DNA from: DAIMZM01 sp036733985
GTDB taxonomy: Bacteria; Bacillota; Dehalobacteriia; UBA4068
Length of the DNA stretch: 33,700 nt
Direction: 5' to 3'
NCBI GenBank assembly: GCA_036733985.1
Contig: DAIMZM010000014.1
Location: 1-33,700 of the forward strand
The notes under the pieces were generated by a model. That model saw only the letters and a list, made by a program, of their open reading frames with translations, was not told the origin of the DNA and searched no databases. Shown one piece after another: positions 8,389 to 17,550 of this stretch (the stretch's first letter is position 1; the number at the start of each line of letters is the position of its first letter). Position numbers and translations under genes: made by a program.

Positions 8389-10896
8389 TTAGTTTATTTT
8401 CAGCGCCACCTGGGAGCCATGAAGGGGGTCGGCGCTGATCAGCAGGTAGCGGGGCATCCGCTCCTTCACGCCCCGGACATGGGTGATCACCCCCACCGCC
8501 CGCTGATCCGAAGGCAGCCGTTCCAGCACGGCCAGGGCGGCTTCCAGGGCATTGTCGTCCAGGGAGCCGAAGCCCTCATCCAGGAAGAAAAAGCCCAAAG
8601 GCGCGCTGTTCATTTCGATTTTCCGGGATAAGGCCAAGGCCAGGGCCAAGGAAGCCAGGAAGGTTTCGCCGCCGGAGAGGCTGCCGGCCTTCCTTCGCAG
8701 CCCGCCGTTATAATTATCCACCAGGATGAAATCCCCGCCCAGGCCGTCGTCCACCATTTCCAGCTGGTAGCGGCTGTTGGTCAGGGAAAACAGGATATGG
8801 GAGGCCTCATGGGCCAGGCTCAGCAGGGAGCCCTGGGCCAAATAACGGACAAAGGCGTTGCCTTTCAGCAGATTGCCCAGGCGTTTCAGGATTTCCAGCT
8901 CCTGGGTCAAATCCTGCTGTCTGAGGGCCAATTGCCGGTCGGCGGCATGGGCCGCCCGGGTCTGGGCTAGCCGGGCCTGGTTATGCCCCTTTTCGCTAAA
9001 GAGCCGGTTCTGCTTAGCCTCCGCGGTTCGGTAAGCAGCCTCGGCCAAGCCCCGCTGGGCCCGGTCATAACCGGCCAGTTGCTGCCCCAGCCGCTCAGCA
9101 GCGTCGCTATGCAGCCGCCATTGCCGGTCATATTCCCGGAGACGTTCTTCCCCGGCCTGAAGCGTTTCCGGGCTGAGCAAGGCTTTTTTCGCCTGGTTTA
9201 CTGTGGGGAAGCCGGCCTCCGCGGCCAGGGCCACCGAACGCTCCCGGGCCTGGGCCAAGCGGCGGCGGGCTGTATCCAGGTTCCCCGTAGCCATGGCCAG
9301 GGCCAGCTTGACCTGGGAAGGCTCGCTGCCCGCGGTTGCCGGGGTAGCCTCCGCCGCCTGCAGCCAATCCGTAAAGCCGGGCTCTGCCGAGAGGGGGGCG
9401 GTGAGGGCGTCCAGCTCGGTCAGATCAGCGCTGATCTGGCGGCCCAGGATTTCCAGCTCCGCAGCCTGTTTTTCCGCCGCGGCCAGAGCCTGGTCAGCTT
9501 CCCGGCGTAATTGCTCCCCTTCCTCCCGAAGGCTGGCCAGGGTCTGACGGCCGGTTTCGCAATGCAGGCTTTGCTGCCGCCAGGCCGCCTTGGCTTTTTT
9601 GGCTTCTTGCAGGGCCTGGGCCGCCGCTTCTTCCCCAGCCTGTTGGGCCGGGGGCTGATGTTCCCGGCTGCCGCAAACCGGGCAAGGCTGCCCCGGCTGC
9701 AGCTGGCCGGCCAGGAAAGCCGCCGCCGAATCCCGCCGGGCCGCTTCCGCCTGTTCCTCAGCCAGCTGCCAAGCCTGATAGAGCCGCTGCTCCTCCGCCT
9801 GTTGGGCCAGGGCCATTTGCCCTGCCGCTTCCAAGCGGGCCGTGATCTTTTCCACCTTCCGCCTGGCTTCCAAGGCTGCTTCGCCCCGGCGGGCCTGGCG
9901 GGCCTGCTGTTCCGCCTTGGCCAAAAGCTGCTGCCTGCCCTTCCGGCAGGCTATGGCCGCCAAATAGGCTTCGCCCAAGGCTTCCTTGGCCGCCTGCAGC
10001 TGCTGATTCAGCTCGGTGGCGGCTTCCAGCTGGGGGCGGAGCCTTTCCGCCGCCTTGGCCTGGGCCAAGCTTTGTTCCAGAGCCTGGATCTCCTGGCGGC
10101 CTGCGGCCAATTCCTCCAGGCCGGCCTGATGCTCTGCCAGCTCCCGGGCCTGATGCTCCGCCATCTCGCTTTGACTCAGCTGTTCCCGGGCCTGGGCCAG
10201 GCGTGCCGCGGCCAGGGCCAATGCTTGGGCCAGCTCCTGTTCTTTTTCCTCTAATTCCAGTATATGCCGGTCTGTGCAGTCTCCCAGCAGCAGGCGCTGT
10301 TCTTTTAAGGCTTGCAGGGCCTCGCTGCTGCTTTTCAGCTTCAGCCGGAGTTTTTTCAGCAAAGCCTCGCCATAAGCGCTGAAATGGAACAATTCCTCCA
10401 CCAGGGCGCTGCGTTCCGCCGGGGCCATGGTCAACAGCTTATCGAATTTGCCCTGGGGCAGGATCACGGTTTGACAAAAGCGGCTGAGATTCATGCCCAG
10501 CAGCGCCTCGACGGTCCTGGTCATCTCCTCGCTTTTATCCGCCAGCACCCGGGTTTCGTCTTCGATCAGGCGGCAGCTTTTGCCCCGGGAGGCATAATCG
10601 TCATCCTTTTTCCGCTCATAGAGCCGCTCAGCCGTATAAATATGCCCGGCCAGGGCAAAACGGAACTGGACAAAGCAGGTTTTTTCCCGCACATTGATGA
10701 TGCCCTGGGTCTTATTGGCCGCCCGCTCCACCTCGCCGTAAAGAGCCAGGGTGATGGCGTCCAGAATCGTGGATTTGCCGGCGCCGGTGGGGCCGAAGAT
10801 ACCGAACAGGCCCGGTTCCGCCAGGGCGGCGAAATCCACGGTTTGCAGCCCCCGGTAACTATTCAGGCCGGAAAAGGCCAAACTGACCGGTTTCAT
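8389..10896 (-). CDS. sbcC: Exonuclease subunit SbcC (Rad50-like ATPase)
   Basis: An 835-residue SMC-like ATPase. Walker A is GPTGAGKST at 35-43, the Rad50/SbcC zinc hook is CPVC at 405-408 between two long Ala/Gln/Glu-rich coiled coils, the ABC signature LSGGETFLASLALALALS follows, and Walker B FFFLDEGFGSLDD is at 769-781. With SbcD it forms the nuclease that cleaves DNA hairpins and blocked ends. The start at ATG 10894-10896 overlaps the sbcD stop as ATGA and has a GGAGGGGGAGGGG purine stretch upstream; an in-frame extension into sbcD was rejected. The coiled-coil codon bias produces long spurious open frames on the other strand. Confidence 0.96.
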   Translation of the reverse strand: MKPVSLAFSGLNSYRGLQTVDFAALAEPGLFGIFGPTGAGKSTILDAITLALYGEVERAANKTQGIINVREKTCFVQFRFALAGHIYTAERLYERKKDDDYASRGKSCRLIEDETRVLADKSEEMTRTVEALLGMNLSRFCQTVILPQGKFDKLLTMAPAERSALVEELFHFSAYGEALLKKLRLKLKSSSEALQALKEQRLLLGDCTDRHILELEEKEQELAQALALAAARLAQAREQLSQSEMAEHQARELAEHQAGLEELAAGRQEIQALEQSLAQAKAAERLRPQLEAATELNQQLQAAKEALGEAYLAAIACRKGRQQLLAKAEQQARQARRGEAALEARRKVEKITARLEAAGQMALAQQAEEQRLYQAWQLAEEQAEAARRDSAAAFLAGQLQPGQPCPVCGSREHQPPAQQAGEEAAAQALQEAKKAKAAWRQQSLHCETGRQTLASLREEGEQLRREADQALAAAEKQAAELEILGRQISADLTELDALTAPLSAEPGFTDWLQAAEATPATAGSEPSQVKLALAMATGNLDTARRRLAQARERSVALAAEAGFPTVNQAKKALLSPETLQAGEERLREYDRQWRLHSDAAERLGQQLAGYDRAQRGLAEAAYRTAEAKQNRLFSEKGHNQARLAQTRAAHAADRQLALRQQDLTQELEILKRLGNLLKGNAFVRYLAQGSLLSLAHEASHILFSLTNSRYQLEMVDDGLGGDFILVDNYNGGLRRKAGSLSGGETFLASLALALALSRKIEMNSAPLGFFFLDEGFGSLDDNALEAALAVLERLPSDQRAVGVITHVRGVKERMPRYLLISADPLHGSQVALKIN

Positions 10897-12071
10897 AGCC
10901 CCTCCCCCTCCTCTTCCAGTAAAGCCAAAAAGGCTTTCAGCAGCTGATCGCCGCAAGCCACGCCCTCGGCGCTTTCGGCAAAGCTCCGGAAACGCTGGGC
11001 AATACTCAAGGCCTCGTCTTCCCTGGCCCGGGCCAGATCCTCTTCCAGCCGGGGATAAACCGGGGTGATGGCGCTAAGATAAGGATGGGCGGCCCGGAGG
11101 GCGTCGATTTCCCCGGCAGTCAAAGGCTGTTCCAGGCGGATGGACAAATTCACCCAGCAGTGATGATGGCGGCTGTCCAAACACCAATCCAGGGCCTCCT
11201 GATAAGAAAGGGCGGAATAGACGGTCAAGGGCAAACCCGCCCTTAAAGGCAGCCGCTTGACCGCGCAATGCCGGCCGCCCCCCGCATCCCGGCTGAGTTC
11301 GCCGATGACCACGCTTTTCTGCTGATCCGTCTCGGAAAAGCTGTAAGCCAGGGGAGAACCCGCGTAATAGCAAGGCGCGGCCAAACGCACCTGCTGAGGC
11401 CGGTGCAAATGGCCCAGGGCGATATAATCCACATCCTGGGACAGGATTTCCCCGGATACGCCGAAGCTGCCCCCCACCTGCAGGGCGGAAGCCAAAGGCC
11501 GTTCGGAATCGCTGGCCAGGCCGCCGGCCAGGAACAAATGGGCCATCAGCAGACGGTAGCTGCCCCGCCGGAAGCCCGCCGCCAGCTCCCCGGCGCAGCC
11601 GGCCAGGCGGCTTTGATAATCCAGGGCCGCCGCCCCTTCTTCCAGGCTGCGGCCAAAGACCTCGCCCAGCCGGGCTTCGGAAAGGTAGGGCAGGGCCCCG
11701 ATATCCACGGTTTCCCCAGTGGGCAGATCCAGGCTGACCAGCTCCGGTTTGCCCAGGATATGGATTTGCTGCCGGGCGGGGAGGGGCGCCGCGGCTGTCA
11801 GCCGCTCCGGCTGGTCATGATTGCCGGCAATGACCACCACCGGCCTTTGGCCCCCTTTGGACAACCGGATCAGAAAATCATAAAACAGGGCTTCCGCCCA
11901 GGCCGGGGGGATAAAGGAATCAAAGATATCCCCGGCCAGCAGCGCCAGGTCCACAGCCTCCGCCTCGGCCAGGGCCGCGATTTCCGCCAGCATCTCCTCT
12001 TGCTCCCCGGCCCGGGAGCGGTTTTCCAAAAAGCGGCCCAGATGCAGATCCGCCGTATGTAGAAATTTCAT
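10893..12071 (-). CDS. sbcD: Exonuclease subunit SbcD (Mre11-like nuclease)
   Basis: A 392-residue calcineurin-type metallophosphoesterase. The metal-binding motifs are in order: HTADLHLG at 5-12 (Asp8, His10), GDIFD at 47-51, GNHDQPER at 83-90, and later ALGHLHRPQ (GHxH). It provides the Mn-dependent 3'-5' exonuclease and endonuclease activity of SbcCD. Start ATG 12069-12071 is preceded by GAGGT at six bases; the in-frame GTG at 12095 has no ribosome binding site and yields a non-family leader. It is translationally coupled to sbcC. Confidence 0.95.
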   Translation of the reverse strand: MKFLHTADLHLGRFLENRSRAGEQEEMLAEIAALAEAEAVDLALLAGDIFDSFIPPAWAEALFYDFLIRLSKGGQRPVVVIAGNHDQPERLTAAAPLPARQQIHILGKPELVSLDLPTGETVDIGALPYLSEARLGEVFGRSLEEGAAALDYQSRLAGCAGELAAGFRRGSYRLLMAHLFLAGGLASDSERPLASALQVGGSFGVSGEILSQDVDYIALGHLHRPQQVRLAAPCYYAGSPLAYSFSETDQQKSVVIGELSRDAGGGRHCAVKRLPLRAGLPLTVYSALSYQEALDWCLDSRHHHCWVNLSIRLEQPLTAGEIDALRAAHPYLSAITPVYPRLEEDLARAREDEALSIAQRFRSFAESAEGVACGDQLLKAFLALLEEEGEGL

Positions 12072-12206
12072 AAGTTTACCTCGACTATTTTTCACTTCGC
12101 GCCCGCCAGGGCTTTCAGGTCAGGGCGCAGCCTCGGCCCGGACTTCGCTTAAATTACTATTTTTCTTGTTTCCGCCCGCTTTTCCTTCAATAGAAACAGG
12201 TTCCTG

Positions 12207-12236
12207 TTGACAAAGGTGGTAGCGGCATATGATAAT
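12207..12236 (+). promoter_or_regulatory. Sigma-70-type promoter for mntP
   Basis: TTGACA at 12207-12212 and GATAAT at 12231-12236 are separated by 18 bp; TATGAT at 12228 with a 15-bp spacer is the alternative -10. It lies 33 bp before the mntP start. I saw no room for a full Mn2+ (yybP-ykoY) riboswitch between the promoter and the gene. Confidence 0.6.
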
Positions 12237-12268
12237 ATCATGGCTGACCACAATCCCGGGAGTTGCCT

Positions 12269-12835
12269 ATGACTATTTTCACCCTGTTTTTGATCGCTTT
12301 TTCTCTGGCCATGGATGCTTTTGCCATCGCCGTGGCCAATGGCGTCGCCCACCGGGGCGCGAAGAGCCAGGCCCTTTATCCGGCCCTGGCTTTCGGCTTA
12401 GCCCAGGGGATCATGCCGGTCCTTGGCTATGTGCTGGGCAGCGGCTTCAGCGGCCTGATCCACAGCGTTGACCACTGGCTGGCTTTTATCCTGCTGCTGC
12501 TGATCGGCGGCAAAATGCTGCTGGAAGGGCTGCGGGAATGGCGCTGCGGCGGCTATCCGGAACTCCGGCCCCTGACAGGCAAAACCCTGTTCCTGCAGGC
12601 CGTCGCCACCAGCATCGACGCCTTGGCGGTGGGCGTGGGCTTTGCCGCGCTGGAAGTGAATATTGTGGGCGCCGCCCTGATCATCACGGCGGTGACTTTT
12701 ATCTGCTGCCTGATCGGCGGCGTGATCGGCCAAAAATGGGGCTGCCTGCTGAAAAAGGGCGCTACCATTTTCGGCGGCCTCATTTTGATCTTGATCGGCT
12801 GCAAAATATTGCTGGAACATCTGGGACTTATCTAG
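12269..12835 (+). CDS. mntP: Manganese efflux pump MntP
   Basis: A 188-residue, six-helix membrane protein. The two pseudo-repeats of the family are visible: SLAMDAFAIAVANG near the N-terminus and VATSIDALAVGVGF in the second half, each contributing membrane-embedded Asp residues for Mn2+ export. Start ATG 12269-12271 has CGGGAG six bases upstream; the TTG two codons earlier would overlap that site. The next gene, a DUF401 membrane protein, starts 12 bp downstream, so both probably belong to one transcript. Confidence 0.93.
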   Translation: MTIFTLFLIAFSLAMDAFAIAVANGVAHRGAKSQALYPALAFGLAQGIMPVLGYVLGSGFSGLIHSVDHWLAFILLLLIGGKMLLEGLREWRCGGYPELRPLTGKTLFLQAVATSIDALAVGVGFAALEVNIVGAALIITAVTFICCLIGGVIGQKWGCLLKKGATIFGGLILILIGCKILLEHLGLI

Positions 12836-12847
12836 GGGATATTTGCT

Positions 12848-14050
12848 ATGGACTTGCTGAAACTGTTGTTGATCTTTATTTTAATCGTGGTCTTTCTCGG
12901 CCTGAAAAAGCCCCTTTACCTGGTTATCCTGGGGGCGACGATCCTGCTGGGCCTGTTCTTCCGTATGCCGGCGCCGGCTTTTCTCAGCACTTGCGGCAGA
13001 TCCCTGATCAGCTGGGAAACCATCAATTTCATGCTGATCATCTGGCTGGTCATGCTGGTAGAGGGCCTGATGACCCGCTACAATTATCTGCAGCGCATAC
13101 TTAAGGCCATGGACAGCGTGTTTAACAGCCGCAAGTTCGATATCATTTCCATGCCCATGATCATCGGCTTCCTGCCTTCCGCCGGCGGGGCCCTGTTTTC
13201 CTGCCCCATGGTGGCAGAGGCGGCCAGTGAGACGGAGATCAGCCCGGAACGGCAGGCGGTGATCAATATTTATTACCGCCATGTGATGGAGATCTTCTTC
13301 CCCACCTACCCCTCGCTGATCCTGACCATGCAGATTTCCGGTTTTTCCATCTCTGAAATCGTCAGCTATACCTTTCCCCTGGCCATTCTGGTGTGCCTCT
13401 TAGGCCTGGCTTATGTGCGGGGCGTGCCCAAACAGCCTAAGGCGGAACATAGCCGGCGTTTAGCTGTCCGCGTCTGGCTGCTGCTCTTTTCCCTCTGGCC
13501 TTTTCTGCTGCTGATCCTGCTGATCTTAGGCATTGGGCTGCCGGTATGGCTCTCCGTGGCCATTGCCCTCCTGGCTTTGCTGGCGGTGATCCGGCCGCCC
13601 CTGAAAACCCTGCCCAGCCTGGTGGTCAAGGCCAGCAAATGGCGGCTGTTGCTGTCCATGGCCGCGGTGCTTTGCTTTAAGGATATACTTTCCGCTTCCG
13701 GCGCGGTGGAAAACCTGCCCCAGCTTATCTCCGGCCTGCCCATTTCAGCTCAGCTGGTATTTTCCCTCATGGCCTTTTTTATCAGCCTCCTTACCGGCCT
13801 GCCTGTTTCCGCCATCGCCATTGTCATGCCCCTGCTCATCGCCGCCCTGCCCGCCGCCAATGTGCCTTTGATCTGCCTGATCCATTTATCCGCTTACCTG
13901 GGGGCGCAATTGACGCCCACCCATATGTGCATCTCCATCACTGTGGAATATTTCCAGGCTAATCTACAAAAGGTACTGCTATTGTCCGCCCTGACCTATA
14001 TCCCCCTTTACCTGCTGACCGTGCTGGTCTACGGTTATCTGCTCATTTAA
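12848..14050 (+). CDS. DUF401 family integral membrane protein
   Basis: A 400-residue protein with about ten to eleven hydrophobic segments and little soluble sequence apart from a short loop around residues 195-210. The segment MIIGFLPSAGGALFSCPMV, followed by ERQAVINIYYRHVMEIFFPTYP, is a DUF401 (PF04165) hallmark, and LSAYLGAQLTPTHMC near the C-terminus fits as well. The fold resembles ion-transporter-like permeases, and the substrate is unknown. It directly follows mntP (12 bp), which may reflect co-expression rather than a shared substrate. No clear terminator follows. Confidence 0.85.
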   Translation: MDLLKLLLIFILIVVFLGLKKPLYLVILGATILLGLFFRMPAPAFLSTCGRSLISWETINFMLIIWLVMLVEGLMTRYNYLQRILKAMDSVFNSRKFDIISMPMIIGFLPSAGGALFSCPMVAEAASETEISPERQAVINIYYRHVMEIFFPTYPSLILTMQISGFSISEIVSYTFPLAILVCLLGLAYVRGVPKQPKAEHSRRLAVRVWLLLFSLWPFLLLILLILGIGLPVWLSVAIALLALLAVIRPPLKTLPSLVVKASKWRLLLSMAAVLCFKDILSASGAVENLPQLISGLPISAQLVFSLMAFFISLLTGLPVSAIAIVMPLLIAALPAANVPLICLIHLSAYLGAQLTPTHMCISITVEYFQANLQKVLLLSALTYIPLYLLTVLVYGYLLI

Positions 14051-14067
14051 GAATTCAGCGGCCCATC

Positions 14068-14097
14068 TTGTTTATTTCAGGCAAGATATGTTAATAT
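14068..14097 (+). promoter_or_regulatory. Possible promoter for glnS
   Basis: TTGTTT (14068-14073) and TAATAT (14092-14097) with an 18-bp spacer lie in the AT-rich 86-bp gap before glnS. A dyad ATCTTG/CAAGAT (14065-14070 and 14082-14087) overlaps the -35 and spacer. The match is moderate. Confidence 0.4.
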
Positions 14098-14136
14098 ATA
14101 TAATTGAACTCGAGATCATTTACGCGGAGGCTCATT

Positions 14137-15816
14137 ATGATTGACTATAAGGATCTGCCTGCCAACCATTTTATCAACGCCATCATCAACGAGGATTTAA
14201 AAAGCGGCAAATACGGGGGCCGGGTGCATACCCGCTTTCCGCCTGAGCCCAACGGCTACCTGCATATCGGCCATGCCAAGGCTATTTTCATCGATTTCGG
14301 CACAGCCCTGGAATACGGCGGCCTGACCAATCTCCGGATGGACGACACCAATCCCACCAAGGAAGACGTGGAATACGTGGACGCCATCCAGGAGGATATC
14401 CGCTGGCTGGGCTATGATTGGGGCGACCGCTTTTACTATGCTTCCGATTATTTTGATCAAATGTATGATTACGCGGTGGGGCTGATCAAAAAGGGCCTGG
14501 CCTATGTCTGCCAGCTCTCGCCGGAAGAATTTAAAAATATGCGGGGAGACCTTTCCGCCCCTGCCCAAAGCCCCTACCGGGACCGGCCCATTGAAGAAAG
14601 CCTGGATCTGTTCAGCCGCATGCGGGCCGGGGAATTTGAAAACGGCGCCATGACCTTAAGAGCCAAGATCGATTTGGCCTCCCCCAATTTTAATATGCGG
14701 GATCCGGTGATCTACCGCATCAACCATCAGCGTCACCACCGCACCGGCAATCAATGGTGCATTTACCCCATGTATGATTTCGCCCATCCCCTGGAAGACG
14801 CCATCGAATGCATCACCCATTCCCTGTGTTCCCTGGAATTTGAGGATCACCGCCCCCTTTACGACTGGGTTATCGAAAACTGCGACGTGCCTTGCCAAAG
14901 CCGGCAGATCGAATTTGCCCGCCTGAACATCACCCATACGGTGATGAGCAAGCGTAAGCTCCGCCGCCTGGTGGAGGAAGGCCTGGTGCAAGCCTGGGAC
15001 GACCCCCGTATGCCCACCCTGGCGGGAATGCGCCGCAGGGGTTATCCCGCCGCGGCCATCCGCAATTTCTGCGCTTCCGTGGGGGTGGCCAAATCCAACA
15101 GCGTGGTGGATTTCGCCCAGCTGGAATTCTGCGTGCGGGAAGTGCTGAACAGCGAGGCTGACCGGCGGATGGCGGTGCTAGATCCGCTGAAGGTGATTAT
15201 CACCGATTTCCCGGAAGACCACCGGGAAGTGCTCCTGGCGGACAATAACCCGGAAAAGCCGGAGCGGGGCAGCCGGGACATGCGGTTCTCCCGGGAGATC
15301 TATATTGAGCGCGGCGACTTTATGGAAGAGCCGCAAAAGGGCTTCCACCGCCTGTCCCCCGGCAGCGAGGTCCGGCTGAAATACGCCTATATCATCCGCT
15401 GCGACGAGGTGGTCAAGGATGAAGCCGGGCAGGTCATCGCCCTGCATTGCAGCCATGACCCCCATTCCCGCAGCGGCAGCGACACCTCCGGCAAAAAGAT
15501 CAAAGGCACCATACACTGGGTGGACGCCCGCACCGCCATCCCGGCGGAACTCCGGCTCTACAGCCATTTGTTTGCCAAACCCAATCCGGACGATACGGCC
15601 GAGGGCGAGGATTTTACAGATTTCATCAATCCGGATTCCCTGGTCATTCCGGACCAGGCCCTGGTTGAAGCTGCTTTGGCCGCCGCGGCCCCCGGCCAGA
15701 CCTTCCAGTTCATGCGGCAGGGTTATTTTACCGTTGATCCGGACAGCCAGCCGGGGAACCCGGTGTTCAACCGCGTCGTCACATTGAAAGACAGCTGGAG
15801 CAAAAAACAGGGCTGA
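14137..15816 (+). CDS. glnS: Glutaminyl-tRNA synthetase
   Basis: A 559-residue class I aminoacyl-tRNA synthetase. The HIGH motif appears in PPEPNGYLHIGHAKA (HIGH at 43-46) and the KMSKS-equivalent is VMSKRK near 269-274. The C-terminal half (about 335-559) holds the two beta-barrel anticodon-binding domains, with the GlnRS-typical ending FNRVVTLKDSW. Start ATG 14137 has GCGGAGG six bases upstream, and the longer in-frame start at 14104 lacks a site. Many Bacillota make Gln-tRNA indirectly through GatCAB; a direct GlnRS has a patchy distribution among Clostridia and is probably an old transfer. Confidence 0.97.
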   Translation: MIDYKDLPANHFINAIINEDLKSGKYGGRVHTRFPPEPNGYLHIGHAKAIFIDFGTALEYGGLTNLRMDDTNPTKEDVEYVDAIQEDIRWLGYDWGDRFYYASDYFDQMYDYAVGLIKKGLAYVCQLSPEEFKNMRGDLSAPAQSPYRDRPIEESLDLFSRMRAGEFENGAMTLRAKIDLASPNFNMRDPVIYRINHQRHHRTGNQWCIYPMYDFAHPLEDAIECITHSLCSLEFEDHRPLYDWVIENCDVPCQSRQIEFARLNITHTVMSKRKLRRLVEEGLVQAWDDPRMPTLAGMRRRGYPAAAIRNFCASVGVAKSNSVVDFAQLEFCVREVLNSEADRRMAVLDPLKVIITDFPEDHREVLLADNNPEKPERGSRDMRFSREIYIERGDFMEEPQKGFHRLSPGSEVRLKYAYIIRCDEVVKDEAGQVIALHCSHDPHSRSGSDTSGKKIKGTIHWVDARTAIPAELRLYSHLFAKPNPDDTAEGEDFTDFINPDSLVIPDQALVEAALAAAAPGQTFQFMRQGYFTVDPDSQPGNPVFNRVVTLKDSWSKKQG

Positions 15817-15870
15817 TCCAGCTGCGGCATTCCGCTAAACGGAATATCCTGGAATAAAGGAGTCCTTTTC

Positions 15871-16083
15871 ATGGATAAGAGCAAAAAGCTGTACCGCTCC
15901 ACCAGCCAGCGGATGCTGGCCGGCGTCTGCGGGGGTCTCGCCGACTACCTGGGCGTAGACCCTACGCTGATCCGCGTGATCTATGTGCTGCTTTCCATTT
16001 TCACCGCTGCTTTCCCCGGCATCCTCGTTTATATCATCCTCATTTTCATCATCCCCAACGACCCGGGCTATACGGATATCTAG
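15871..16083 (+). CDS. PspC-domain small membrane protein
   Basis: A 70-residue protein. Residues 5-35 (LYRSTSQRMLAGVCGGLADY, then LGVDP) are the PspC signature, followed by one hydrophobic segment (about 36-62, LIRVIYVLLSIF through YIILIFIIP). PspC proteins relate to envelope-stress signalling in Proteobacteria; short stand-alone versions are frequent in Bacillota and their role is mostly unknown. AAAGGAG lies eight bases before the ATG. It sits 54 bp after glnS and 37 bp before azlC, but no functional link is obvious. Confidence 0.9.
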   Translation: MDKSKKLYRSTSQRMLAGVCGGLADYLGVDPTLIRVIYVLLSIFTAAFPGILVYIILIFIIPNDPGYTDI

Positions 16084-16120
16084 GCAACGATACCGGTGAA
16101 CCGGGCGGATCAGGAAACAC

Positions 16121-16825
16121 ATGAACTTATTTAGTCAAGGCCTGCGCAGCGGCATCCCCATCGGTTTGGGCTATTTTTCCGTTTCCTTCGCCTTCGGCAT
16201 CATGGCGGTGGAAGGCGGGCTCAGCGTCTGGCAGGCCGTACTTATCTCCATGACCAATATGACCTCCGCCGGGCAATTCGCCGGCCTGTTCATCATGTTT
16301 CAGCAAGGCTCCCTGCTGGAAATGGCTTTGGCGCAGCTGACCATCAACCTGCGCTACGCCCTGATGTCCATTTCCCTGTCCCAGAAGATGGACAGCGCCA
16401 TGACCGGAGGCCGCCGGGCCTTTTTCGCCTTCTGCAATACGGATGAGATCTTCGCCGTGTCAAGCAGCCAAAAAGGCGAGCTTGCCTTCTCCTTTTTGCT
16501 GGGCCTGATGGTGCTGCCCTATTTGGGCTGGTCCCTGGGCACCCTGGCCGGGGCTGCCGCCGGCAGCGTGCTGCCGGAAGCGATCCGCCAGGCTTTGGGC
16601 ATTGCCATCTACGGCATGTTCCTGGCCATCATCCTGCCCCCGGCCAGGCGCCATAAACCGGTGCGGCTGGCCGTGATTTTGGCCGCTTTACTCGCCTGCT
16701 TCATCCATTATGTGCCGCCCTTCAATAAGATCAGCGACGGCTTTGCCATCATCATCTGCGCCGTGGCAATTTCCGCCCTGGCCGCCTGGCGCTTCCCCCT
16801 GGCGGAAGGGGAGGAAACCGCCTGA
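16121..16825 (+). CDS. azlC: AzlC family branched-chain amino acid exporter, large subunit
   Basis: A 234-residue membrane protein with about five to seven hydrophobic segments. The start GLRSGIPIGLGYFSVSFAFGIMA and the segment MTNMTSAGQFAGL are characteristic of AzlC (LIV-E family). In Bacillus subtilis AzlCD exports branched-chain amino acids or analogues. AGGAAAC precedes ATG 16121. The TGA overlaps the ATG of azlD as TGATG, indicating translational coupling. Confidence 0.93.
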   Translation: MNLFSQGLRSGIPIGLGYFSVSFAFGIMAVEGGLSVWQAVLISMTNMTSAGQFAGLFIMFQQGSLLEMALAQLTINLRYALMSISLSQKMDSAMTGGRRAFFAFCNTDEIFAVSSSQKGELAFSFLLGLMVLPYLGWSLGTLAGAAAGSVLPEAIRQALGIAIYGMFLAIILPPARRHKPVRLAVILAALLACFIHYVPPFNKISDGFAIIICAVAISALAAWRFPLAEGEETA

Positions 16826-17142
16826 TGGACGCCTGGACTTTCAGCAAATATCTGCTGGTGATGGCCGGGGTGACCTATCTGATCCGCATGCTGCCCCTGA
16901 CCCTGATGAAGCGGAAAATCGGCAATCCTTTTATCAAGAGCTTCCTCTACTATATCCCCTTTACCGTGCTGGGGGCCATGACTTTCCCGGATATCCTCTA
17001 TGCCACCGGACAGCCCCTGACCGCCCTCCCCGGCATGGTGGTGGCGCTGGTGCTGGCCTGGAGCGGGCGTTCCCTGCTCACGGTAGCCCTGGCGGCTTCG
17101 GCAGCGGCCTACGGGGCCCAGCTGCTCCTCTCTTTATGGTAA
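16825..17142 (+). CDS. azlD: AzlD family branched-chain amino acid exporter, small subunit
   Basis: A 105-residue protein with three to four hydrophobic segments; LVMAGVTYLIRMLPL and FLYYIPFTVLGAMTFPDI are typical of AzlD. It is the small partner of AzlC and starts within the azlC stop codon. The Lys/Arg patch TLMKRKIGNPFIKS between helices one and two is a usual cytoplasmic loop. A strong terminator follows 34 bp downstream, ending this plus-strand block. Confidence 0.92.
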   Translation: MDAWTFSKYLLVMAGVTYLIRMLPLTLMKRKIGNPFIKSFLYYIPFTVLGAMTFPDILYATGQPLTALPGMVVALVLAWSGRSLLTVALAASAAAYGAQLLLSLW

Positions 17143-17176
17143 AATTGTGGTAGCCGCCGGATAAAAACCAGTACGA

Positions 17177-17204
17177 AAAGCAGCCCCCAAGGGCTGCTTT
17201 TAAT
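17177..17204. terminator. Bidirectional terminator between azlD and the TIGR04076-like gene
   Basis: A 10-bp stem, AAAGCAGCCC (17177-17186) and GGGCTGCTTT (17191-17200), with a CCAA loop. TTTTAATT follows on the plus strand and TTTTCG on the minus strand, so it can serve both convergent transcripts. Confidence 0.85.
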
Positions 17205-17242
17205 TGATAAAAGTGATATAACTTACCGGCTGCGGCGCTCCC

Positions 17243-17500
17243 CTACTCGGCCAGCTCCAGCCGGAATTCCACGCTTTCGTCGCAATCCGGGCATTGGATC
17301 ACCTTATCCTTGACCCAGCCGCCCCGGCGGGCCGCGTAAACAAAGAGGTAAATGGCGTTTAAGGCCACCATGCACAAAGCCCCGCTGGCCGCCTTATCGA
17401 TGCAAGCGCCGTTGAACAGGATCTGATCGCCGGGCTGGTAATAGGGGCATTTGCTGCCCACCACCACCACCCGGACATTTTTATTGGGTGCTCCCGACAT
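17243..17500 (-). CDS. TIGR04076-like small cysteine-containing protein
   Basis: An 85-residue protein with five Cys (18, 33, 43, 70, 73). The order VVVGSKCP, PGDQILFNG, ALCMVALNAIY and a C-terminal CPDCDESVEFRLEL matches my recollection of the TIGR04076 family, small proteins of unknown function found mostly in anaerobes. The paired CPDC and the other Cys could bind a metal, but nothing here proves it. GGGGAGG lies about eight bases before ATG 17500. It is the last gene of the minus-strand block and lies 50 bp after the GNAT gene. Confidence 0.65.
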   Translation of the reverse strand: MSGAPNKNVRVVVVGSKCPYYQPGDQILFNGACIDKAASGALCMVALNAIYLFVYAARRGGWVKDKVIQCPDCDESVEFRLELAE

Positions 17501-17550
17501 CAGTAATTCCTCCCCAGAAATTAATTTTCCGCTAAATGACGGCTGATTCT

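Noticed and set aside
12072..12268. Manganese riboswitch upstream of mntP
   Set aside because: The likely promoter lies only 33 bp before the start codon, leaving no room for the yybP-ykoY structure, and its conserved loops were not seen.
14065..14087. ATCTTG/CAAGAT dyad after the DUF401 gene as a terminator
   Set aside because: A 6-bp AT-rich stem with an 11-nt loop and no T tract is too weak; it more likely belongs to the glnS promoter region.
15829..15845. ATTCCG/CGGAAT hairpin after glnS as a terminator
   Set aside because: The stem is short and no T tract follows; transcription probably continues into the PspC gene.
15856..15868. AAAGGA-G-TCCTTT inverted repeat covering the PspC ribosome binding site as a translational switch
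   Set aside because: A one-base centre cannot form a loop, so the effective stem is only four AT-rich pairs; probably chance.
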